Source of the DNA: Siphonodentalium dalli
Taxonomy: Eukaryota; Mollusca; Scaphopoda; Gadilida; Siphonodentaliidae
Assembly (NCBI GenBank): GCA_032622095.1
Contig: CP136061.1
Location: 21,702,991 to 21,766,990, forward strand
Length of the DNA stretch: 64,000 nucleotides
Reading direction: 5' to 3'
How positions within the stretch are numbered: position 1 is the first letter of the stretch; each line of letters starts with the position of its first letter. The position numbers were made by a program, and so were the translations under genes. Positions 1 through 11,285 of the stretch are shown here, piece by piece. Below the pieces are notes generated by a model. It was not told the DNA's origin and made no database searches. It was given only the letters and a program-made list of their open reading frames with translations.

Positions 1-389
1 AGTACAACGAAAACGAAAGTAACTTTTAATTATTTTTTTGTTTGAGAAGATTGTTTCAAACCGTGAGATTAGGAGGTGTCGCGTGACACTGTGAGATGCA
101 TGCTGAAAGCGGGAGTCTCACGGCGAATCCGTGACAAGTAACAGGTCTGACTGGGGCATATTTTGGCTGAGAAAATGTTTTGAGAATATTAGGCAGACAG
201 TTTTACTCCCAAATTTCAGTAGACTTTGTAAGTTTTCGATACAATATCTTGACTTCCCTTTGTTGGATGCTATCGACTTATACATTAAAAGAAAGGAAAT
301 TTCATGGCCAATAAGACACATTGAAATATATTGTGACGGAGATGAATATTTTTGAGAATCTATGAGGAATATTATAGCTGGTGTGTTTT

Positions 390-542
390 CAAGCCTTGAA
401 ATAGTGAGTCTTGTCATTTGCAGAATGAGGTCCCCAGAGGGTGAATTTAGTGATGCTACCCCGCATAGCGGGCTAGCATCACCAAATTCACCCTCTGGGA
501 ACCTCATTCTGCAAATGACAAGACTCACTATTTCAAGGCTTG
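390..542. mobile_element. Hairpin MITE, CAAGCCTTG family, copy 1
   Basis: Near-perfect palindrome of about 153 bp from CAAGCCTTGAAATAG to its complement, with inner arms AGAATGAGGTCCCCAGAGGG. Flanked by TGTGTTTT on both sides, an 8-bp target-site duplication. This family accounts for at least twelve loci in the window. Confidence 0.9.
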
Positions 543-604
543 TGTGTTTTTCACAAAATCAAACTTGTGAACCTTGTCACTGAAGTATATATATAGAATA
601 TGTA

Positions 605-737
605 CAGTAATTCCCTAAGTAATCGACTCCTTAAACACAGCAGAATTATGGGTAACTTTTCAGGATTTAGTCGGAAATATGGCTTATTGCCATTCATCGG
701 AAAGCTCTCCCCGAGTCGATTACTTAGGGCATTACTG
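605..737. mobile_element. TA-flanked MITE (CAGTAATGCYCTAAGT termini)
   Basis: Inverted termini CAGTAATTCCCTAAGTAATC and its complement, directly flanked by TA on each side, as in Tc1/mariner/pogo-type elements. It lacks one arm of the long hairpin seen in the full copy at 56.9 kb. Confidence 0.75.
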
Positions 738-858
738 TAGCTAGTGTCGTCGCTTAAAATGTTTATGTCCGTGAGGGGGATTTGAGCATCTATTAGCCTC
801 GCCCAATAGATGCCAAATCCCCCGAGGGACATAACAGTTTTAGCGACAACATTAGCTA
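738..858. mobile_element. Hairpin MITE abutting the previous one
   Basis: Palindrome with arms TAGCTAGTGTCGTCGCTTAA and complement, central arms GAGGGGGATTTG. It shares the TA at 738-739 with the preceding element, suggesting one inserted at the target site of the other. Confidence 0.65.
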
Positions 859-1542
859 CATATTTTATTTATCCATCGCACAAAACATGCATTTTGTTCG
901 GTAAATCTGTCATTTTCCTCAGTTTTACATTCGTTACTTCGATGACGCCCTTACATTTATTAGGTCAAGCAAACTAATTAGTATTCATGACGTGGCAAAA
1001 CCGGAGTGCAGCTTAGAGAGAAATAGTTCATTGGGTTTTTTAATAGTTATTCTAAGCTGACCTTCAGCTAATGATTTATAGATGTTTTAGAGCGAAAACA
1101 CATATCCGATTACGAATTTTGTATCAATTGCGGTGAATTATGGACGATAAAAAGGTCCCAAAATCACAATGACGTCATTCAGGTCGGTTGATGTCCCTAG
1201 TTACCTGTGCAATTTGCATATAGAATTACGTCATGAAATTAGTACTAACCTAATAAGATACGTTGACCTAATAAAGCTACTTTGACGTAATAAACGTAAC
1301 GTTTATTAGGCAGGCTTTATGTAGGCAATAGAGGTAGTGAGCGGTGGATAAATTGGTATATCTGGTATTTCCCCCAGGGGCCTGTGACTAAACCTTGAAG
1401 ACTTAAAAAAATAAGAACATATTTAACCCAATAATTGACCAGGAAGTATGAACCATGCAATAACTCCCAGCGTGTACATACTAACAACAATTATTAAATA
1501 TTGAGAGAAATATTCCAAGTAAGAGTAATTTTCAGAACTGAT
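859..1542. other. No recognisable feature
   Basis: AT-rich sequence without a convincing open frame, repeat or splice-site pair. It lies in or beyond the STRIP intron after exon 9. Confidence 0.5.
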
Positions 1543-1589
1543 TCAGTGAATTATATACAAATATTCGATATTTGTATATAATTCACTGA
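1543..1589. repeat. Perfect 22-bp-arm palindrome
   Basis: Arms TCAGTGAATTATATACAAAT plus AT on each side of a TCG loop, perfectly complementary. It may be a remnant of a hairpin MITE or a cruciform-forming site. Confidence 0.8.
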
Positions 1590-1876
1590 TGCTATGAAAT
1601 CAGAGATGACAATTATGTCATTGAGAGTGCATAATTTTGCGTTTCTTAACACATTTTTATTGCGTTGTCATGCAGGATAAATTTCCCATAATATTTGTAC
1701 ATGCTTGGAATTGAGAGATAGAAGAAATCTAAAAAGTTACAAAATATAAATATATTAAGTATAAAATTGTTTACTATATTGATTACAATAACTATAGTAT
1801 TCAAATTTATTGAAAACTGATCCAAAGATATCATTTAAAAAAATATGATTAGATTTAGAAGAAAAAAAGTTTCAAC

Positions 1877-2274
1877 TTAACCCTTTACCCAACAGAAGGG
1901 CCCTGTGCCAATGCATTATCTTATATATGCGAGTCGACCATAGGTCGCCTCGCATATATAAGAGAATGCATTGGCTTAACAGATTAAAAATTATAAAATT
2001 GTTAAAGAATGTAAAATAAATGGTAAAAAGTGTTAAAAAAAGATTTTTTTAGGCCAATGTATTCTCTTATATATGCGAGGCGACCTATGGTCGACTCGCA
2101 TATATAAGAGAATGCGTTGGCACAGGGCATAACTGTAACCATCACAATGTGGTCAATGAACCGGTTCTAATGATATCCATATTTGTATGGTTTTATTGAG
2201 ACAGACCCAAGATATTTTAGGCTGTTGAAGCTTTATTTGGCCGGTTTTGGCCGGTTTGTTGGGTAAAGGGTTAA
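1877..2274. mobile_element. TTAA (piggyBac-like) MITE, copy A
   Basis: Starts TTAACCCTTTACCCAACA and ends with the complement TGTTGGGTAAAGGGTTAA, so TTAA is at both ends as for piggyBac-type target sites. Inside are two copies of a GCATATATAAGAGAATGC hairpin separated by about 60 bp of A-rich spacer, then an asymmetric 150-bp tail. Confidence 0.88.
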
Positions 2275-2520
2275 AGTTAATAATGTAGCCAATAAGGGTT
2301 TTTCAATTGATAACAATTTTCAAGATTGAACTGAAATACTGTCATATGAGTTCCTAAATGAATAGATAAACTATTAGTACTGTACACAATTGTTAACTGA
2401 TTACTTAGAGATTAGAATGAGAGTTTCTTGATAGTATTATTTACAAAGTCTGAAGTTATAAATGTTGAAATAGAACATGTGCTTGTATTGAAAACCAGCA
2501 GGATCTGCTGGGACCACTAT

Positions 2521-2920
2521 TTAACCCTTTACCCAACAGAACGGCCCTGTGCCAATGCATTCTCTTATATATGCGAGTCGACCATAGGTCGCCTCGCATA
2601 TATAAGAGAATGCATTGGCTTAACACATTAAAAATTATAAAATTGTTAAAGAATGTAAGAAAAAATGGTAAAAAGTGTTAAAAAAAGATTTTTTTTAGGC
2701 CAATGCATTCTCTTATATATGCGAGGCGACCTATGGTCGACTCGCATATATAAGAGAATGCATTGGCACAGGGCATAACTGTAACTATCACAATGTGGTC
2801 AAGGAGCCGGTTCCAATGATATCCATATTTGTATGGTTCTATTGAGACAGACCGAAGATATTTTAGGCTGTTGAAGCTTTATTTGGCCGGTTTTGGCCGG
2901 TTTGTTGGGTAAAGGGTTAA
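2521..2920. mobile_element. TTAA (piggyBac-like) MITE, copy B
   Basis: Same orientation and structure as the copy 250 bp to the left, almost identical over the whole length. This indicates recent activity or local gene conversion. TTAA is at both ends. Confidence 0.88.
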
Positions 2921-3266
2921 ACTAACTTTTGTTTTCTAAAGAAGCAATACGTAATGAAAGACATATGGTGAAATATGATAAGTTAGTATCCAACACTATC
3001 CCCATTTGAAGAATGTAGCAATGAACTAAGATTTCGAAAATTTCAACCACATCGACTAACATTTCAGAGAAAACAACGGTTGCACTACGCACAAAAGTAA
3101 ATATTTACATAAACATCACGGTAATGATTCCGCAAATAATAAACAGTCCATGTGATTTGTTTACAACAATGACAATGTTTTCTGTCTACATGGACATAAC
3201 AAAATGTTGAACTGACTAGCTGATATTGGTGTAAATTTTCTGGTTAAGTTGTTTTAGATATTAGTC
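2921..3266. other. No recognisable feature
   Basis: AT-rich intronic or intergenic sequence; nothing supported. Confidence 0.4.
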
Positions 3267-3274
3267 ATTAGACA

Positions 3275-3425
3275 CAAGCCTTGAAATAGTGTGTCTGTCA
3301 TTTGCAGAACGAGGTCCCCAGAGGGTGAATTTAGTGATTGCGGGCTAGCATCACCAAATTCACCCTCTGGGGACCTCATTCTGCTTACACCTCTGCAAAT
3401 GACAGACACCCTATTTCAAGGCTTG
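3275..3425. mobile_element. Hairpin MITE, CAAGCCTTG family, copy 2
   Basis: Complete palindrome with perfect 8-bp TSD ATTAGACA on each side (3267-3274, 3426-3433). A 12-base interruption in the right arm breaks the symmetry. Confidence 0.92.
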
Positions 3426-3433
3426 ATTAGACA

Positions 3434-3696
3434 ACAATAATTAGGACATTGCAAAGTCAATTTCCCCATTTGTCAGAACAATTTTTTAAGCATGCGAGAG
3501 CGCAGTTTTTTATTTCTGGGGTGCACGCTAACCAAGCTACCTCTGGGTTTAATATCAGTTGCCTGTGGCCATTATTACCCAAACAAATGTCCACAAAAGT
3601 TAGTTGATAGACGCCATATGATTTATTTCATCCAATAAAGTATCATTGACACATTTTTAATGAGTTTGCAGATGCAATCATTATGACTGTTGTGTA
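3434..3696. other. No recognisable feature
   Basis: Unique-looking sequence between two MITEs; nothing supported. Confidence 0.35.
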
Positions 3697-4169
3697 TTAA
3701 CCCTTTCAGTGCCAGGGGCCGATATCATCGGCCCTAATTTACGGTCTGTAAAATCGGCCCTAAAAAAATAAAAAAAATAAAAAATGTTTTTTTTTATTTT
3801 TTTAGATTTTTTTGGGTATGCTTAAGCATGCTATAGCGATTTTAAAAACAAACTGGATAAAACCTTAGGGGCACGTTATAACTCAAAACTATCACCAAGT
3901 ATTCATAGTAATAATGTTGATGCCCATGAAAAACGTAATATTTCCCTGGCACTAAACCTACAAAATAAGTCTGTTAAAGAATATAAGAAATAATTATTAA
4001 AATTGTAAAAAATTGTAAAAAATAATAACAAATGATGAAAAATTGTTAGGCCAATGCATTCTCTTATATATGCGAAGCGACCTATGGTCGACTCGCATAT
4101 ATAAGAGAATGCATTGGCACAGGGTATATGGGTTGATACAAAAATCGGTCCTGGCACTGAAAGGGTTAA
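3697..4169. mobile_element. TTAA MITE, subfamily with CCCTTTCAGTGCCAGG ends
   Basis: TTAA at both ends with inverted termini CCCTTTCAGTGCCAGG. It shares the GCATATATAAGAGAATGC hairpin with the CCCTTTACCCAACA subfamily but only one copy of it. The left third contains GGGCCGATATCATCGGCCC, a small palindrome, and a homopolymer-rich stretch. A 3' fragment of the same subfamily lies at 56.6 kb. Confidence 0.85.
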
Positions 4170-4492
4170 TCAGAAATTTGAATCCATAAACGGGTAAGTT
4201 TTATCTTATTTCGGATCAAATTTGTATAAACTTACCACAATTATTTCGTACGATTAAATTTTTTTTTGACATATAAACATTGAATAAAAAGGTATGCAGG
4301 GTATCGGGACCAAGTATGTGGGAAATTGAATTTGCGTGTCCTTACCATGTTACAGAATGAGTTAGAAGTTATTTAAACAGAATGTACAATATAGAGTTTC
4401 TTCAAATAGTTAAGTTCAGATAAATAAAACTTTATTTATCACAATACTTTCCATTAACCTCAACACTGCAGGAGGTCCATACACAGAGCACA
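4170..4492. other. No recognisable feature
   Basis: Nothing supported beyond AT-rich sequence. Confidence 0.35.
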
Positions 4493-4783
4493 AATGTCAT
4501 GTCATGTCATGTGCTACATGGCTATGTCATGTGTTATATCGCTATGTCATGTGCCATATGGCTATGTCATGTTCCATACGGCTATGTCATGCGCTATACG
4601 GCAGTCATGTGCTATATGGCTATGTCATGTGCCATATGGCTATGTCATGTTCCATACGGCTATGTCATGCGCTATACGGCAGTCATGTGCTATATGGCTA
4701 TGTCATGTTCCATACGGCTATGTCATGTTCCATACGGCTATGTCATGCGCTATACGGCAGTCATGTGCTATATGGCTATGCTG
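4493..4783. repeat. Minisatellite with 78-bp higher-order period
   Basis: About fourteen degenerate 20-mers of the type GGCTATGTCATGTKCCATAY. The variant GCGCTATACGGCAGTC recurs at 4591, 4669 and 4747, a 78-bp higher-order unit. The absence of stops gives open frames in all three forward frames (Cys/His/Tyr-rich), which are not genes. Confidence 0.9.
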
Positions 4784-5324
4784 AGTATGTAATTATTTCA
4801 TTGTAATCACAATCAGTCAAAACATTTATCAGCTAATCAGAATTGTGTGCCATGAAAAGAGTATCTTTAAAGTTTTGCATGATAGATGTTCAAGCAGAGT
4901 TTGTGATAAATCTTTAATAATATCGCCATTATACCCATGATGCATACATTTCGATAATGTGTATGAATATATATTTACATACTAAGTGTTGTCATCACTA
5001 AATCCAGCATTCTGATTGGTCGGCGCCCACGTGGCTAGTTGCAGTTATTTCTCGGTGAATGCGCTACGGCTCATAACACCAAGCTCATAACACCATTGAT
5101 ACGTCATTGGGTTTGGAAAGACGAACGCGTAATGTTTTGGGCGCATTTGGACTCGCACAGGATTGACTTAATACATCATCGGGTTTCAATATGAAGAGAA
5201 ATTGTTCCAATTAACTTTTGCCAAGAGTGCTATTGGGTATTTTGGGCTGTTTTTGTCACGATACACTTTTCGATTTAAATACATTTACAAAAGTGGCTTT
5301 TTCGCTACTGGTAAATGTATATAA
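4784..5324. other. No recognisable feature
   Basis: Nothing supported. Confidence 0.35.
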
Positions 5325-5490
5325 ATATAAGGATTAACTGTCATGTGGACTATTTTTTATGGAGATGTAACCGTGAGGTAAGTGGTCATAACTTGTATGT
5401 AAAACCCTTCGGGTTTTACACAAGTTATGTCCCCTTACCTCACGGTTACATCTCCATAAAAACAGTCCACATGACAGTTAATCCTTATAT
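5325..5490. mobile_element. Long hairpin MITE
   Basis: Arms of about 75 bp (ATAAGGATTAACTGTCATGT and onward) around a centre AAAACCCTTCGGGTTTT. Target duplication not identified, so this is classed as a MITE by structure only. Confidence 0.7.
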
Positions 5491-5573
5491 AACGCTAGTT
5501 AAAGTGACATAATTCACTAGTAAAATAATTGTTTATAATCACTCAAGAAATCAAGGTCAATCACACATAGGAA

Positions 5574-5753
5574 TGTAATAAATAGAGAGTAATCTATTGG
5601 TTTTGATGATTACGTGAAATAATTCACGAGGAGAGCCGGGTCTGGTAAAACCAGAGCGAACGGAATGAACGAGGGTTTTACAAATAGAACAGGTCCCCTG
5701 AGTGAATTTTGTCAGACAATCATCAAAACCAATTGATTATTCTGTTTATTACA
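5574..5753. mobile_element. TIR element, about 180 bp
   Basis: Inverted ends of about 50 bp, TGTAATAAA...GGTTTTGATGATT, with scattered mismatches, around a GC-richer centre. No clear TSD. Confidence 0.6.
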
Positions 5754-6002
5754 CATTTTCCACCACTGAAAGGCAGTAATCCTAAAGAAAATGTGAACAA
5801 ATAGTCCCTGATCTGCTGATCTTATGAGCTCACCCGGGACATAATTCACAAGTGTGACATTATCACCTTTAATTCACATTTAAATCTATTATATTTTTCA
5901 CTGCAAAATGGCCTTTATGCAAACGACATGGCACAACCTCATTCAGCAGTGAAATGGTTAAGAGTGTCGTTAATGAATATTATTATGAAGAAATATGTAG
6001 TA

Positions 6003-6450
6003 CAAGACTGATTATGGCGTGCCTGTCATTTACAGAATGAGGTCCCCAGAGGGTGAATTTAGTAATGCTATCCCGCACAGCAGGCTAGCATCACCAAATT
6101 CACCCTCAAGGGACCTCATTCGGCATGGCCTCATATGCTATGGGAGACATAGACTCAGATTGAAGATCCCAAATGGTGAATATTGTGATGTACACCCATT
6201 GGGAATATCTATTATGCAATGTGTCGTCTGCTAATTTGGGGACATAGAGAAACTAAACTAAAAAAGGAATATAATCTATGTGAATATGTTTCTATAGAAA
6301 TTTGATAATAAAAAAACTTCCCAGAGAAGATGAGGCCGAAGCAGAATGAGGTCCCCAGAGGGTGAATTTAGTGATGCTAGCCCAGCGTCACTAAATTCAC
6401 CCTATGGGGACCTCATTCTGCAAATGACAGGCACACTATACTCAGGCTTG
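6003..6450. mobile_element. Full-length composite of the CAAGCCTTG family
   Basis: Two hairpins (about 6035-6125 and 6341-6422), each with the AGAATGAGGTCCCCAGAGGG arm, flank a 210-bp non-palindromic core. The outer ends are degenerate CAAGCCTTG. Flanks ATGTAGTA and ATATAGTT match 6/8. This appears to be the longer form from which solo hairpins derive. Confidence 0.75.
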
Positions 6451-6574
6451 ATATAGTTAAAGACTATAAAGAATGTAGGTTACCTTATAAAGCAGAATGA
6501 TAAGTCTTTCATTGAACCACATTCAGTGATTGTCATAACAATAGAAATAACATGAAGTGAAATAATGTCATTAT

Positions 6575-7079
6575 CACCCCTGGTCCAGTAGTCCTGCTAT
6601 TGTGGTATGGTATTGGTGGGTCCTGCTGAATATCTACGACGCTGTTAGGGCAAATTGATGCTGTTAAGGAAAAGTAGTTATTTTTGTTTCAGTTGTCATC
6701 ATCGCTGTGTACGAAATAATCTGATTATATCCAGGCAAAGCCAACACGTGTATGAAACATTCAAAAACACATATTGGGAACTAGTTCAATACTGGTTGTA
6801 TTAGTTGTTGCAAATCGACAATAATCAAGATGGCTGTTCACGTCCATTTGCAAACACCAGCGCAGCCATTATTACATTTTTCAAAAATATATATGTTCTT
6901 GAATGTTTCATACAGACACAGGCTTTGCTCAAATTAGCCAAACAGCGCAAAAATGTCAACTTTAGAAAAAAATAATCGTACTTTTTCTTAACGACATTAG
7001 TTTGTCATAACAGCATCATAGCAATTCAGCAGGCACCACCAGCATAATAGCACATTAGCAGGACCACTTGGCCAGGGTG
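6575..7079. mobile_element. TIR element, about 500 bp
   Basis: Inverted ends CACCCCTGGTCCAGTAGTCC and its approximate complement at the right. Further inverted segments inside (CAAAGCCAACACGTGTATGA versus the complement near 6920) make most of the element a long imperfect hairpin. Confidence 0.65.
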
Positions 7080-7798
7080 AGTATGCACACAAGGACTGTC
7101 ATGAAAACTGAAAGCTAATCTGCTCAAAAGAGCACAAAATTTCACATGCTTTGTGTATTTTTATCACCGAAGCTTCATCTGCCGATATATGATATGATTA
7201 CATTTTATTAATCAGTCATTGTCTTCATCATGGACACCACAGGTCAAGTGAGATATTTTTTGGCAGGCAATAATTTGCATAGATCAGTTTTAGACACATA
7301 TTCAACCATATTTATATAAATGAACACCTCATCTTTGTCATAGCCGGAGTTGATCCAAAATTTATGATGGGATGGACAGGAAGACAGCCATTTACATGGC
7401 TATGTCCATTGCAGGCAAAATTCCACCAAGTTGGGAGTAAGTGTGATGTATTTTTTTATATAACACTTGCTCTCAAATGGGCGAGAAATTGGTTTGCAAA
7501 CAAATATCTGAATCCATTTTATATATATATCCATGCCTTGTATTTAATGTGTAACGTTCTTTTGCCAATAAATCATCTCTCTATCTTTAATAGGTAGCAT
7601 CATAATTTTAAAGCAGATGGAACAAAAATTGCACTAAAAGCATAGGCAGAGAGACAATCATAGAAACAATTAATTGACAGTGACCACATCAAAACTGCAT
7701 GCCACAAGAAGAATGTAATTACAGCGATATGCTGTACGAATATAACTTAGTGGGATATCTCAGATCTGCTCCCGGCTTCAATATTCAAGTGCAAATTA
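7080..7798. other. Unassigned; possible retroelement 3' tail near 7560
   Basis: No supported gene. CCAATAAATCATCTCTCTAT near 7566 resembles the short-repeat tails of some non-LTR elements, but no coding remnant supports this. Confidence 0.25.
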
Positions 7799-8576
7799 GG
7801 CCACGAAAAGTCAATTTCCAGTTTCTCAGGCCAAAAATATTTAAAATCATGTATGTGCGCGGTTTTAATTTTATCATTTATTTCCTGACGCACACACGAA
7901 CGATCATTGCACCGGTGGATCGGCTAGCTCTGAGGGTTTTATTGTTATTTTTTTCTACTCACCGACTGGCATCGAAAGCATGGGTTATTATACCTTCCCA
8001 GGTTCAGAAAATGTTGGGAGAACTTTGTAATGGATATAAACTAATTTAATCTGATATTAAGAATGACAAATTATGACATTGTACTACCCGTACATCATAT
8101 AGGGATTACCTAGAATGATATATTTTAATATCAGCACAATCACTTTTCCAGATAGCAGATTCATATAAAAAAAAAGATAAAGTGATCTTCCAAACTTCAT
8201 AGAAAGTCTTGGTTAAGTTATTCTGCTGACCAATTAGAGACTGTATATGTACCGCAATGGATGATAGACAATAAAACTTTTTTTAAAACATGGCCAATAT
8301 ACACTGATTGTCAAACTGAGTTTTTATTGCGTTCCGGTTTGCATTCCAGAACTTGTTTTTTATACCTTTTCGATTGATCCAACTTCCTGCTGACTGCAGT
8401 TTGAAATATTCAACACATTTGACCAATAAACAAGGGGGGTTTGGACAGCCTGTGGTGACAATATACATGATAGTTATCGTTGCCAATGGTCTTTTGTTGA
8501 ATATCCAAATCGTAATAAAATAGTCCAACGCGGGCCAACGCTATGCCTGAGAATCAAAACCCTTTTTTTTTTGGCC
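7799..8576. mobile_element. Harbinger-like non-autonomous element
   Basis: Ends GGCCACGAAAAGTCAATTTC and, at the right, the complement of GGCCAAAAAAAAAAGGG, directly flanked by TTA on both sides (7796-7798, 8577-8579). A 3-bp TWA target duplication and GGCC ends fit PIF/Harbinger. The right end resembles the larger element at 37.2-39.1 kb. Confidence 0.6.
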
Positions 8577-8579
8577 TTA

Positions 8580-8757
8580 CAGTAATAAATCAAGAATCTC
8601 AATTGGGAATGTTTGTATAAAAAATATAACACAAATATATTCGTACAGGTATAAAAAAAAAATTCCCAGCAGATTGAACGCGAATAAAAATGTTGCACAC
8701 GTTGGGTTTTGTGACCATGCGCAAAGGCCTGAGAAACGTGAATTTGACTTGGTGTGG
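8580..8757. mobile_element. Fragment related to the Harbinger-like element
   Basis: Carries AGATTGAACGCGAATAAAAA and ends AAATTTGACTTGG...GGCC followed by TTA, a right terminus similar to the neighbour. A second copy of this segment is at 11.29-11.40 kb. Confidence 0.45.
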
Positions 8758-8838
8758 CCTTATGGGGAAGATTTCCATATATATCACTGATGATTTGCCA
8801 CCAACTGCATGAGATATTCCACACAAAATAAATCCCAC

Positions 8839-9051
8839 CTGATCTGACGGACTATAACTCACTCTTTTGCCGCCTCGTAATGGCCGTCGGGGGAAATTCT
8901 GTTCGACCAAGTCTGTAGTGGATGCTGGAGGTGAAGACGCCCGCATGTTACGACACACTTCCAGGGGGTCTTCAGTTAATATAGGTAGATCGTGGTTCAA
9001 CCTCACCTGGTTTTTGGCATGATACTGATCCTCCATGCCGCCCAGAGACAT
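8839..9051 (-). CDS. STRIP1/2: STRIP coding exon 9 (last one in window)
   Basis: A 71-codon exon in phase 0 at both ends. It begins MSLGGMEDQYHAKNQVRLNH, contains LPILTEDPLEVCRNMRASSP and PASTTDLVEQNFPRR, and ends SYSPSDQ. It matches CTLGGFEELQ...LPPLPEDSIKVIRNMRAASP and PASASDLIEQ of human STRIP1. Acceptor TTGTTCAACAG; donor ATCAG/GTGGGA. A possible internal donor CCAG/GTGAGG lies 45 bases in and could give a shorter form. I found no further exons between here and position 1, so about 500 C-terminal residues (the DUF3402-type region) should lie outside the window. Confidence 0.93.
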
Positions 9052-9089
9052 CTGTTGAACAAATGTAAATATTACAGATGTATTCAGGG

Positions 9090-9491
9090 CAAGCTTGGAT
9101 ATAGTGTGTCTGACATTTGCAGAATGAGGTCCCCAGAGGGTGAATTTAGTGATGCTACCCAGCACAGCGAGATAGCATCACCAAATTCACCATCTGGGCA
9201 CCTCATTCTGCTCAGGCACATTGTTTTGGTTACTTTTTCCCTTCTGTTCAGTATCTAGATCGCCTGATTTGCAGAAGATAAATTGGATAATCGAGGGGAC
9301 AAATGGGTGAAAATCACTAACTTGGGATTTTCAATCTGATCCTAGGTCTCCCATAGCAGTTGACGCCTAAGCAGAATGAGGTTCCAGAGGATGAATTTGG
9401 TGATGCTAGCCCAATGTGTGAGATAGCATCACTAAATTCACCCTCTGGGGGCCTCATTCTGCAAATGACTGACACAGTATATCCAGGTTTG
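9090..9491. mobile_element. Composite element, CAAGCCTTG family, perfect TSD
   Basis: Two hairpins with a 200-bp core, as at 6.0 kb. Perfect 8-bp TSD ATTCAGGG (9082-9089, 9492-9499). It starts about 38 bases upstream of the STRIP exon 9 acceptor. Confidence 0.9.
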
Positions 9492-9765
9492 ATTCAGGGT
9501 TCAAGCCTTCAATATGAATCAGCCAAGGACATTATCCTAAACAAAATTTGAAATGACCTCGACTGAGTTTGTGTAGACAACAATGACTAAACTTCATTTT
9601 CCTCTGGTCTACGTAGGTTTAGCTATATTATAAAGAGATGACACATTTTGAAAAAACAAAGATATCCCCACTAATCCTGAATTCATTTCCTGTAAATTAT
9701 TATTTTAGTTTGAAAAAGAGGTCTGGTCATGACAGTGTTCTGCGGTATTAAGCTTATCTCAGACT

Positions 9766-9932
9766 TTAACCATTCCATGATGGGAGTTGCGCTGGGGCAG
9801 CATTAAAGATCCTATGCCAGCACATTCTCTTACACATGCGAGTCTCCCATTGGGAGCCTCGAATATATAAGAGAATGCTCTGGCTTGCAAGGCCAATGTA
9901 TTTTCTTAGATATGCATTGGCCGACTCCATGA
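9766..9932. mobile_element. Degenerate TTAA MITE, CATGATGGGAG subfamily
   Basis: Begins TTAACCATTCCATGATGGGA and carries a decayed GCATATATAAGAGAATGC hairpin; the right end is lost. Confidence 0.6.
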
Positions 9933-10106
9933 GAACAGATGTAAACAGACACAGCCTATTTATATAGCTAAAAGTGGCTTACTTATTTCTATAAAGAATC
10001 TAAATAGGTTTATATCAAATCCCGTCACAGCAGTCTAAGCAATTCTAGGAACTAAGAAAGAATTGTGTAAACAAAGAAACAGGGAACTTTATCCAAACAC
10101 ATCGAT

Positions 10107-10583
10107 TTAAAGGTACTCAACCCGTAAAGAGGGTCCCCATCTCAACAGATTCCAACAACAACAATCCGATCGGAGGGTCCTATATTACTATTTCTTTGGC
10201 TTTGGGGGTAAAAAATATTTGATTCGAGTCGAGGAACCCATCAAACAAAGCTCAGAGTTATTAGATATTGATTTTTGAAATTTGTTATAAACTCGAGATC
10301 AGTACTACTAACTGCCGTAATCTGCTCTGGATGTGTACTCCAAATCTATTCAAACAGACAAGGATGAATAACTCTAAAATCAAGTGGTAATTTTAACGCA
10401 ATTTTGACTGAGTTCTGGGCCAGATAGTATTCCCGATAATGAAAAATAATAGATTTCTAAAATCGATATCTAACAAATCTGAGCTTTGATGGGTGACTTC
10501 CTCGACTCGAATCAAATATTTTTGACCCCCGAAGCCATTGAAATAGTAATTGAGAGGAGTTTTATCGGGTTGAGTACCTTTAA
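10107..10583. mobile_element. TTAA element with AAGGTACTCAACCCG ends
   Basis: TTAA at both ends and inverted termini AAGGTACTCAACCCG. The arms extend about 170 bp (TTTGATTCGAGTCGAGGAAC and complement). A second copy is at 50.3-50.8 kb. Its right TTAA is shared with the next element. Confidence 0.82.
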
Positions 10584-10735
10584 CCTTTTTATGATGGGAG
10601 CTTCCTAACTTTTTGCAAAAAACCCTGTGCCAATGCATTCTCTTATATATGCGAGTTGACCATAGGTCGCCTTGCATATATAAGAGAATGCATTGGCCTA
10701 ACAAAGAATGTAAGAAATAATGATAAAAAAATACT
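10580..10735. mobile_element. Truncated TTAA MITE abutting STRIP exon 8 donor
   Basis: Begins TTAACCTTTTTATGATGGGA and contains a complete GCATATATAAGAGAATGC hairpin. It fades out four bases from the STRIP exon 8 donor and shares TTAA with the element to the left. Confidence 0.7.
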
Positions 10736-10738
10736 TAC

Positions 10739-10869
10739 TAAAACAATCTTCCATAAGAGCAGCAAGACTTTTTTCATTGGAAAATGTAATGCATTGCCAC
10801 TACAGAAGCGAGTAACCATTCCAAACAAACTAATGGCTAGGATCTCTTCTCCAGCTACCAGAGGAGTGG
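10739..10869 (-). CDS. STRIP1/2: STRIP coding exon 8, with duplicated acceptor
   Basis: Encodes [20 protein letters not shown] then [20 protein letters not shown] and IVL. It matches SPLYNNEPFAIMLFGMVTKF and [20 protein letters not shown] of human STRIP1. The acceptor ATTTCAG at 10870-10872 and the first exon bases lie in a 49-bp tandem duplication. A second intact copy of the acceptor sits 49 bases upstream (exon would start at 10918) and a third copy has AG changed to AA. Use of the distal site would shift the frame (49 is not a multiple of 3). The donor is TTA/GTAAGT, followed within four bases by a TTAA-type MITE fragment. Confidence 0.95.
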
Positions 10870-10990
10870 CTGAAATTAATACATACAGAATTAGATTGTC
10901 CAGCTACCAGAGGAGTGGCTGAAATTAATACATACAGAATTAGATTGTCCAGCTACCAGAGAAGTGGTTGAAATTCATTGATATGGATTT
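10851..10990. repeat. 49-bp tandem repeat over a splice acceptor
   Basis: Unit starting CCAGCTACCAGAGGAGTGGC at 10851, 10900 and 10949. Read on the minus strand, each unit contains TTAATTTCAG plus the first exon bases. The third has CAG changed to CAA. Confidence 0.92.
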
Positions 10991-11285
10991 AGAAAATGTT
11001 GATTCCTTGCTCTTGATTCATAATAATGAGTTTGATTCCAGTACTCAGAGCATCAGTTTACCTTGGAGATATTTTGTCCACACTTTTGGACTTTTTCAAT
11101 CATCTGAACGAAAAATAACTCACATCACCTTTGGAAGGTCATGTGACATCATGAGGCCACTGGAGATAGAAGGGAGCTCCAGTTAAATATTTGAACATAG
11201 TTAGCAATGACATTTATGAATCGGAAACCTGAACTGGGAATCTGTTCAATCTCAATTCTGCACATGTTTTTTACTGTAATTATTT

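Noticed and set aside
118-583. Open frames with peptides like ICRMRSPEGEF and GVASLNSPSGDLILQM, recurring at many places
   Set aside because: They are translations of the hairpin MITE arms, occur on both strands wherever the family is present, and run off into unrelated flanks.
4494-4806. Three overlapping Cys/Tyr/His-rich open frames
   Set aside because: Produced by a stop-free minisatellite in all three frames; no conserved protein is indicated.
8474-9165. The long minus-strand open frame as a single-exon gene
   Set aside because: Only 8839-9051 is conserved; the rest is intron and MITE sequence read through.
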